Below are positions 6,951-10,397 of a stretch of 10,397 bases of DNA, in pieces. A program made the position numbers and the translations under genes. Location of the stretch: assembly GCA_964425275.1 (NCBI GenBank), contig CAYRLZ010000006.1:1-10397 (forward strand). Reading direction: 5' to 3'. The notes under the pieces were generated by a model. It searched no databases and was not told the origin of the DNA. It saw only the letters and a list, made by a program, of their open reading frames with translations. Position 1 is the stretch's first letter. Each line of letters begins with the position of its first letter. This DNA is from CAYRLZ01 sp964425275. GTDB taxonomy: Bacteria > Hydrothermota > Tepidihabitantia > Tepidihabitantales > JBDRVQ01.

Positions 6951-6995
6951 AAAAAATGCCCCAGCCCTCTCTAAGAGGGCTGGGGCTTTATATTT
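6951..6995. terminator. Strong bidirectional Rho-independent terminator
   Basis: A perfect 13-pair GC-rich stem (6958-6970 with 6974-6986, arm GCCCCAGCCCTCT) closes on a 3-base loop. It is followed by TTTATATTT on the plus strand and preceded by AAAAAA (6951-6956), which is a U-run when read leftwards. It ends groESL and can also stop transcription arriving from radC. Confidence 0.9.
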
Positions 6996-7012
6996 AAGGG
7001 AAGTGGATTTTA

Positions 7013-7188
7013 TATCACCGACTATAAGAAAAAAGAGAAGACAAGTTAGTTAAAAATTCTTCAACCAACCATCCCAAAGAGATGGATAAAGAACAATAGA
7101 AAAGAAAGATTACAGCAATATAAAGACCGATACCAGTGATTAAAAACAGATGAGCACAACGATTAAAAAACAACCGATGTCGGTGATA
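7013..7188. repeat. 10-base inverted repeat bounding 176 bp (possible decayed mobile fragment)
   Basis: TATCACCGAC (7013-7022) and its exact reverse complement GTCGGTGATA (7179-7188) bound an AT-rich stretch with no gene. A second pair, GATTACAGC (7108-7116) and GCTGTAATC (7199-7207), overlaps it. The arms do not extend beyond 10 bases, and no clear target duplication is visible. Confidence 0.35.
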
Positions 7189-7196
7189 CCTTATCA

Positions 7197-7240
7197 TCGC
7201 TGTAATCGTTCTTTTGGGTCGCCGTAATCATTTTTTAGGA
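7197..7240. repeat. Imperfect 22-base tandem repeat, two units
   Basis: Units 7197-7218 and 7219-7240 are adjacent and match at 17 of 22 positions, sharing TCGC-GTAATC followed by a T-rich run and GG. Two units with no spacer do not make a CRISPR array. Function is unknown. Confidence 0.5.
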
Positions 7241-7292
7241 GACTCCCTTTTTAATATTTAGCATCGGAGACCAGAATAAAAATATTCTTCTT

Positions 7293-8195
7293 TCAAATAA
7301 TCCCCTTATTTAAAAAACTGAAGTAGTCTTCTTCGTTTCGCCCAATAATTATGTGGTCCAAGACCTTTATCCCGACCAGATTTAATGCCTTAACTAATTC
7401 TTTGGTTATCTCAATATCATCTTTTGATGGTTCGGGTTCCCCGGAGGGGTGATTATGAACTAAGATTATGGCGGCGGCCGACCTTTGCGTTGCCTCTTTA
7501 ATAATCTCCGCCTTATCAACAATACTGGCATCTAAACTACCTCTTGAAATCTCCAGCAAGTCTTGCACCTTATTTCTACTATCTAAAAATATTACATAGA
7601 AATATTCCTTTTTCTTATCTCTTAGATAAAGCCCCAAGTAATTCCTGACATATTTAATTGCTTGTCCGGCATCTCTTATCTTCTCTCCCAGAGCGGATTC
7701 TTCCCGGAATAGTCGCTTACCTAATTCCAATGCCGCCTTTATCTGGGCTGACTTGGCTATCCCAACCCCGGCTATTTTCTGCAGCTCAGAAATGCTCGCC
7801 ATATCAATTCCCCGCAGGGACTTAAACTTATTAAGTAATTCCCTGGCTAAATCCTCAGCGCTCACTCCTTCACTGCCCGTCCTTAATATTATCGCCAGAA
7901 GTTTTGCCAGAGGGAGCCTTTCTGCCCCTTCTTTTAAGAGCAATTCCCTTGGTCTTTCTTCTTTTATCCAGTTCTTGATTGGTTGGCGCGTTCTCTTTTG
8001 GGCGACCTTTTGCTTAATCTCTTCCCGGATAGTTGAACAGTCCTCTTTGCTTTGTAATCCCAACTTTTCAATCACCGCTTCCTTCATCGCCTCCGGCAGA
8101 TTTCTTAGAAAAAAGACCTTCCCTTTGCGGTAGACTGGATAAGCCCGCCTTTCTGCTAAAAAAGAGAGCGCCTCCTCTTTATCCCGAAAGAACAT
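7293..8195 (-). CDS. radC: RadC / JAMM-domain protein with an extra N-terminal region
   Basis: This 300-residue protein has the standard RadC body from about residue 80: the RPRELLLKEGAERLP entry motif, LLAIILRTG, a helix-hairpin-helix around SELQKIAGVGIAKS (136-150), then the JAMM metal-site set E215, H247-x-H249 and D260 within HNHPSGEPEPSKDD. The fold predicts a zinc-dependent hydrolase, but the biological role of RadC is unsettled; its old link to recombination repair has been questioned. The first ~78 residues, Lys/Arg-rich and starting MFFRDKEEAL, are extra compared with the usual ~225-residue protein, and I do not recognise them. The ATG is separated by one base from the era stop and has no ribosome site of its own, so expression probably depends on era. 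Confidence 0.93.
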   Translation of the reverse strand: MFFRDKEEALSFLAERRAYPVYRKGKVFFLRNLPEAMKEAVIEKLGLQSKEDCSTIREEIKQKVAQKRTRQPIKNWIKEERPRELLLKEGAERLPLAKLLAIILRTGSEGVSAEDLARELLNKFKSLRGIDMASISELQKIAGVGIAKSAQIKAALELGKRLFREESALGEKIRDAGQAIKYVRNYLGLYLRDKKKEYFYVIFLDSRNKVQDLLEISRGSLDASIVDKAEIIKEATQRSAAAIILVHNHPSGEPEPSKDDIEITKELVKALNLVGIKVLDHIIIGRNEEDYFSFLNKGII

Positions 8196-8196
8196 A

Positions 8197-9075
8197 TCAG
8201 TATTGATAAATTTTTTCTTTTATCCAATTAATATCCTTCCGCCAGGCTTCTTTTACCTTAACCCAAATTTCTAAATAGACCTCTTTTCCTAAGAAATTTT
8301 CAATATTTTCCCTGGCTATCTTTCCCAGTCGTTTTATCGCCTTACCACCTTCACCGATAATTATCTTCTTTTGGCTTGGTTTCTCAACATAGATAATCGC
8401 CCTTATGTAATCTTTTCCTCCTTCCCTTTCCTTAAACTCTTCAATCTCAACTGATGAGGCATAAGGGATTTCTTCTCCGTAAAGGTAAAAGATTGCCTCT
8501 CTTATCATCTCACTCACAAAGAAACGTTCTGGTTTATCGGCAATCATATCCGGCGGATAAAGAGGCTCGCCGGTGGGCAATTTCTCAATTATTCCGGCGC
8601 GCAAATCATCAATCCCAATCAATTTTAATGCCGAGATTGGATATATCTCTTCAAAACCCATTGAGCGGTAATCGTCAATCAGCGGCAAGAGATTTTCTTT
8701 TTTCACCAGGTCAACTTTATTCAAAGCAATAATAATTGGCTTCGGACCTTGGGCGGTCTTTTTTAGTAACTCCTCTTCAATTTTGGTTGGTGGAGCAAAG
8801 GGTTCGCCGACAAAGAGGATAACATCCGAGGATTCTATCACCTCTTCAATCTCTTTCTGCATCAATTCCTGTAAGACATATCTCGGTTGGAGAATTCCTG
8901 GGGAATCGAGAAATAAGACCTGGTGGTCAGGACCGGAGAGAATGCCAAGGATTCGGTGTCGGGTGGTTTGGGGTTTGGGAGAAATTGCCGATAGTTTATA
9001 TCTCAGTAAGGCATTGATGAGGGTTGATTTACCAACATTTGGCTTACCAATTATCCCACAGTAACCAACCTTCAT
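8197..9075 (-). CDS. era: GTPase Era, 30S ribosome assembly factor
   Basis: This 292-residue protein is a full-length Era. The GTPase motifs are all present: G1 GKPNVGKS (10-17), G2 in PQTTRHRI (35-42), G3 DSPG (57-60), G4 NKVD (119-122) and G5 SAL (148-150). The C-terminal KH domain has GEGGKAIKRLG (241-251) and ends with the Era signature around EVYLEIWVKVKEAWR. In known systems it binds near the 3' end of 16S rRNA and helps mature the 30S subunit. It lies 22 bases after accA and directly before radC on the same strand. No Shine-Dalgarno sequence is evident before the ATG, so translation may be coupled to accA. Confidence 0.97.
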   Translation of the reverse strand: MKVGYCGIIGKPNVGKSTLINALLRYKLSAISPKPQTTRHRILGILSGPDHQVLFLDSPGILQPRYVLQELMQKEIEEVIESSDVILFVGEPFAPPTKIEEELLKKTAQGPKPIIIALNKVDLVKKENLLPLIDDYRSMGFEEIYPISALKLIGIDDLRAGIIEKLPTGEPLYPPDMIADKPERFFVSEMIREAIFYLYGEEIPYASSVEIEEFKEREGGKDYIRAIIYVEKPSQKKIIIGEGGKAIKRLGKIARENIENFLGKEVYLEIWVKVKEAWRKDINWIKEKIYQY

Positions 9076-9097
9076 ACTCTATTGGATATTTCTGCCC

Positions 9098-10045
9098 TCA
9101 TTCCTCTTTATAGACTCCCATCCGGGCGAATTTTTCCATCCGTCTTTCCAATAGTTTTTCTCTCGGAATATCTTTCAGGAGTGAGAGATTTTTTAATATC
9201 GCCTCCTTAAGTAATTTTGCCGACTCGTCCCAGTCTTGATGGGCCCCACCTAGGGGTTCGGGAATTATCTCATCAATTATTCCAAAGCGAAGTAAGTCCT
9301 GAGCGGTTATCTTTAAGACCGCTGCCGCCTCCGCGGCCCGACTGCCATCCCGCCACAATATTGAAGCACACCCCTCGGGTGAGATAACCGAATAGATGGC
9401 ATTCTCTAATGAGAGGATTCGGTCGCCCACACCCAAGGCTAATGCCCCACCGGAGCCGCCCTCGCCAATAATCACACATACTATTGGAACCGCAAGAGTG
9501 GCCATCGTGAAGAGATTCCGGGCAATCGCCTCCGCCTGTCCTCTCTCTTCGGCGCCCACACCCGGAAAGGCGCCTGGGGTATCAATCAGAGTAACGATTG
9601 GCAGACCGAACTTCGCCCCCAATTCCATAACCCTTAAAGCCTTTCTATAACCTTCGGGATGGGGCATCCCAAAATTTCTTTCCAACTTCTCCTTAGTCGT
9701 TCTGCCCTTTTGATGACCACAGATGACGACCCTTTCTTCATTAATCTTTCCAATCCCGGCGACTATTGCCTTATCATCGCCAAACCGTCGGTCACCGGAT
9801 AGTTCAATAAAGTCAGAAGTGATTCGGGAGATATAATCAAGGGTATAAGGTCTTGAAGGGTGGCGAGCCAAAAGAACCCTTTGCCAGGGGGTGAGATTAG
9901 AATATATCTTTTGCTTAGTTTTGGTTATTGAGGATTGTAATTCCTCTAAATTTTTTTTATCGGCTATCCCAAGTTCTATGAGTTCGGAAAGTTTTGCCTC
10001 TAACTCCTGTAAGGGTTTTTCAAAGTCTAAATATTCCTTTTCCAT
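9098..10045 (-). CDS. accA: Acetyl-CoA carboxylase carboxyltransferase, alpha subunit
   Basis: This 315-residue protein is a complete AccA (E. coli's is 319). With AccD it transfers the carboxyl group from biotin carrier protein to acetyl-CoA to form malonyl-CoA, the first committed step of fatty-acid synthesis. The N-terminal helical region LDFEKPLQELEAKLSEL is followed by TPWQRVLLARHPSRPYTLDY, the crotonase-fold motifs NFGMPHPEGYRKALR, LIDTPGAFPGVGAEERGQ, the oxyanion-hole segment GEGGSGGALALGVGD, and SVISPEGCASILW. accD, accB and accC are not in the window. It is first in a likely accA-era-radC transcript. A GAGGAG lies 4 bases before the ATG, but the promoter may begin the mRNA inside or after it. 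Confidence 0.98.
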   Translation of the reverse strand: MEKEYLDFEKPLQELEAKLSELIELGIADKKNLEELQSSITKTKQKIYSNLTPWQRVLLARHPSRPYTLDYISRITSDFIELSGDRRFGDDKAIVAGIGKINEERVVICGHQKGRTTKEKLERNFGMPHPEGYRKALRVMELGAKFGLPIVTLIDTPGAFPGVGAEERGQAEAIARNLFTMATLAVPIVCVIIGEGGSGGALALGVGDRILSLENAIYSVISPEGCASILWRDGSRAAEAAAVLKITAQDLLRFGIIDEIIPEPLGGAHQDWDESAKLLKEAILKNLSLLKDIPREKLLERRMEKFARMGVYKEE

Positions 10046-10049
10046 CTTA

Positions 10050-10055
10050 CTCCTC
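10050..10055 (-). promoter_or_regulatory. Shine-Dalgarno-like GAGGAG before accA, possibly not transcribed intact
   Basis: On the minus strand GAGGAG is followed by TAAG and the accA ATG. The -10 box ends at 10057, so the expected transcript start (10051-10049) falls at the very end of this motif. If so, most of the ribosome site would be missing from the mRNA. Confidence 0.5.
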
Positions 10056-10056
10056 T

Positions 10057-10085
10057 ATTATATTAAAAAAAATCCCTGCGGTCAA
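10057..10085 (-). promoter_or_regulatory. Strong sigma-70-type promoter of accA-era-radC
   Basis: Read on the minus strand, TTGACC (10085-10080) and a perfect TATAAT (10062-10057) are 17 bases apart, close to an ideal promoter. The predicted transcript start leaves only about 4-6 bases before the accA ATG at 10045. Confidence 0.85.
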
Positions 10086-10137
10086 GTTCTTACCTGAAAG
10101 AGATTTAAGAAAGCCCAAGGAGAGACCAAGAGAGCCT

Positions 10138-10151
10138 ATTAGTAAACTAAT
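10138..10151. promoter_or_regulatory. Palindrome ATTAGT-AA-ACTAAT upstream of accA (possible operator)
   Basis: Perfect 6-base arms (10138-10143 and 10146-10151) flank a 2-base centre, about 53 bases upstream of the accA -35 box. The TTAGT/ACTAA half-sites recall the lipid-synthesis repressor FapR, whose sites have a wider centre, so the link is weak. It may be chance in AT-rich DNA. Confidence 0.25.
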
Positions 10152-10165
10152 TAGAGTTCTTTATT

Positions 10166-10214
10166 AGGATAGAGAATAACACCACCAACAGGATGGAGAA
10201 TAGGACATAGAATA
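10166..10214. repeat. Degenerate 13-base repeats, in a 12-base rhythm
   Basis: AGGATAGAGAATA (10166), AGGATGGAGAATA (10190) and AGGACATAGAATA (10202) start 24 and 12 bases apart. The interval between the first two is thus twice the second interval. No function is evident. Confidence 0.45.
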
Positions 10215-10338
10215 GGGCATTTAATACCATCCCCCATAGGAGTAAAGGAGAGATACAAGGCATCCAGGGAACGATACCCTAAAAGAAAGGAAAAATCCGA
10301 TAAGTCCTGTAAAATCAAAAACTTAAAGGCAAAATGAC

Positions 10339-10369
10339 CTGATAAAAAGGTTTCCCCACAGGAAACTTT
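10339..10369 (-). terminator. Probable Rho-independent terminator for a minus-strand gene outside the window
   Basis: GTTTCC (10350-10355) pairs with GGAAAC (10361-10366) around a 5-base loop; the stem can extend to about 9 pairs including one G-T. Read on the minus strand, the hairpin is followed by CTTTTTATC, a U-rich tail. The stem is short, so the call is tentative. Confidence 0.4.
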
Positions 10370-10397
10370 ATCCATTAGAATCTGGATATTAACCTTT

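Larger units (their letters stand above)
6996..7292. other. Gene-free convergent intergenic region with repeats
   Basis: AT-rich DNA between the groEL terminator and the radC stop. I see no convincing gene. A minus-strand frame at 7015-7197 encodes a hydrophobic 60-residue peptide but lacks a ribosome site and family resemblance. The region contains two separated inverted repeats and an imperfect 22-base tandem repeat, listed on their own. Decayed mobile DNA is one possible reading. Confidence 0.6.
10098..10397. other. Region upstream of accA without a convincing gene
   Basis: I see no supported gene. A minus-strand frame at 10151-10375 (74 codons, starting MDKVSCGETF) lacks a ribosome site, resembles no family I know, and its C-terminal part is made of short degenerate repeats (PILCPILHPV-like). 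The stretch holds a palindrome, 13-base degenerate repeats and a probable terminator, listed separately. Confidence 0.55.

Noticed and set aside
6875..6957. Known riboswitch class
   Set aside because: The hairpins do not match any riboswitch core I can recall, and they lie 3' of groEL rather than in a leader.
7015..7197. Hydrophobic 60-residue minus-strand peptide as a membrane protein
   Set aside because: No ribosome site, AT-rich repeat-containing DNA, and no recognisable family; more likely chance.
7197..7240. CRISPR array
   Set aside because: Only two imperfect adjacent units with no spacers and no cas genes nearby.
10151..10375. 74-codon minus-strand frame as a gene
   Set aside because: No ribosome site at a useful distance, repeat-derived C-terminus, and its start overlaps a terminator-like hairpin.

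Overview
This looks like bacterial chromosome of moderate to low GC, probably from an uncultured anaerobe that may be thermophilic. Lys/Glu-rich proteins, a group 3b [NiFe] hydrogenase, and bacterial groESL, accA, era, radC and sigma-70-type promoters support this. I cannot name the lineage; an uncultured candidate-phylum bacterium would fit, but that is inference.

Layout, left to right. (1) 1-637: the 3' part of a DDE (rve-type) transposase running in from outside the window. (2) 640-4614: a tight four-gene operon, hydB-hydG-hydD-hydA, for a soluble NAD(P)-linked group 3b [NiFe] hydrogenase (sulfhydrogenase). All three junctions are 4-base ATGA overlaps. Its consensus promoter starts 2 bases after the transposase stop and puts the predicted transcript start at or just before the hydB ATG, so the message is probably leaderless. 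(3) 4674-6986: a promoter, tRNA-Val(UAC), a possible 48-codon small ORF, groES and groEL, closed by a strong terminator. The groES leader carries an inverted repeat with CIRCE-like 9-9-9 geometry but not the CIRCE sequence. (4) 6987-7292: gene-free DNA between convergent operons, with inverted and tandem repeats. (5) 10085-7293, minus strand: accA, era and radC, closely spaced and probably one operon, from a strong promoter that also gives a leaderless or nearly leaderless mRNA. (6) 10098-10397: no convincing gene; it holds a palindrome, degenerate short repeats and a probable minus-strand terminator for a gene outside the window.

The hydrogenase genes form one electron path: NiFe site in HydA, Fe-S clusters in HydD, Fe-S clusters in HydB, and FAD plus NAD(P) in HydG. 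The most notable protein feature is an Asp in HydD where a proximal-cluster Cys is expected. No hydrogenase maturation genes are in the window. The rest is housekeeping: protein folding, fatty-acid synthesis, ribosome assembly and a RadC protein with an unusual N-terminal extension.
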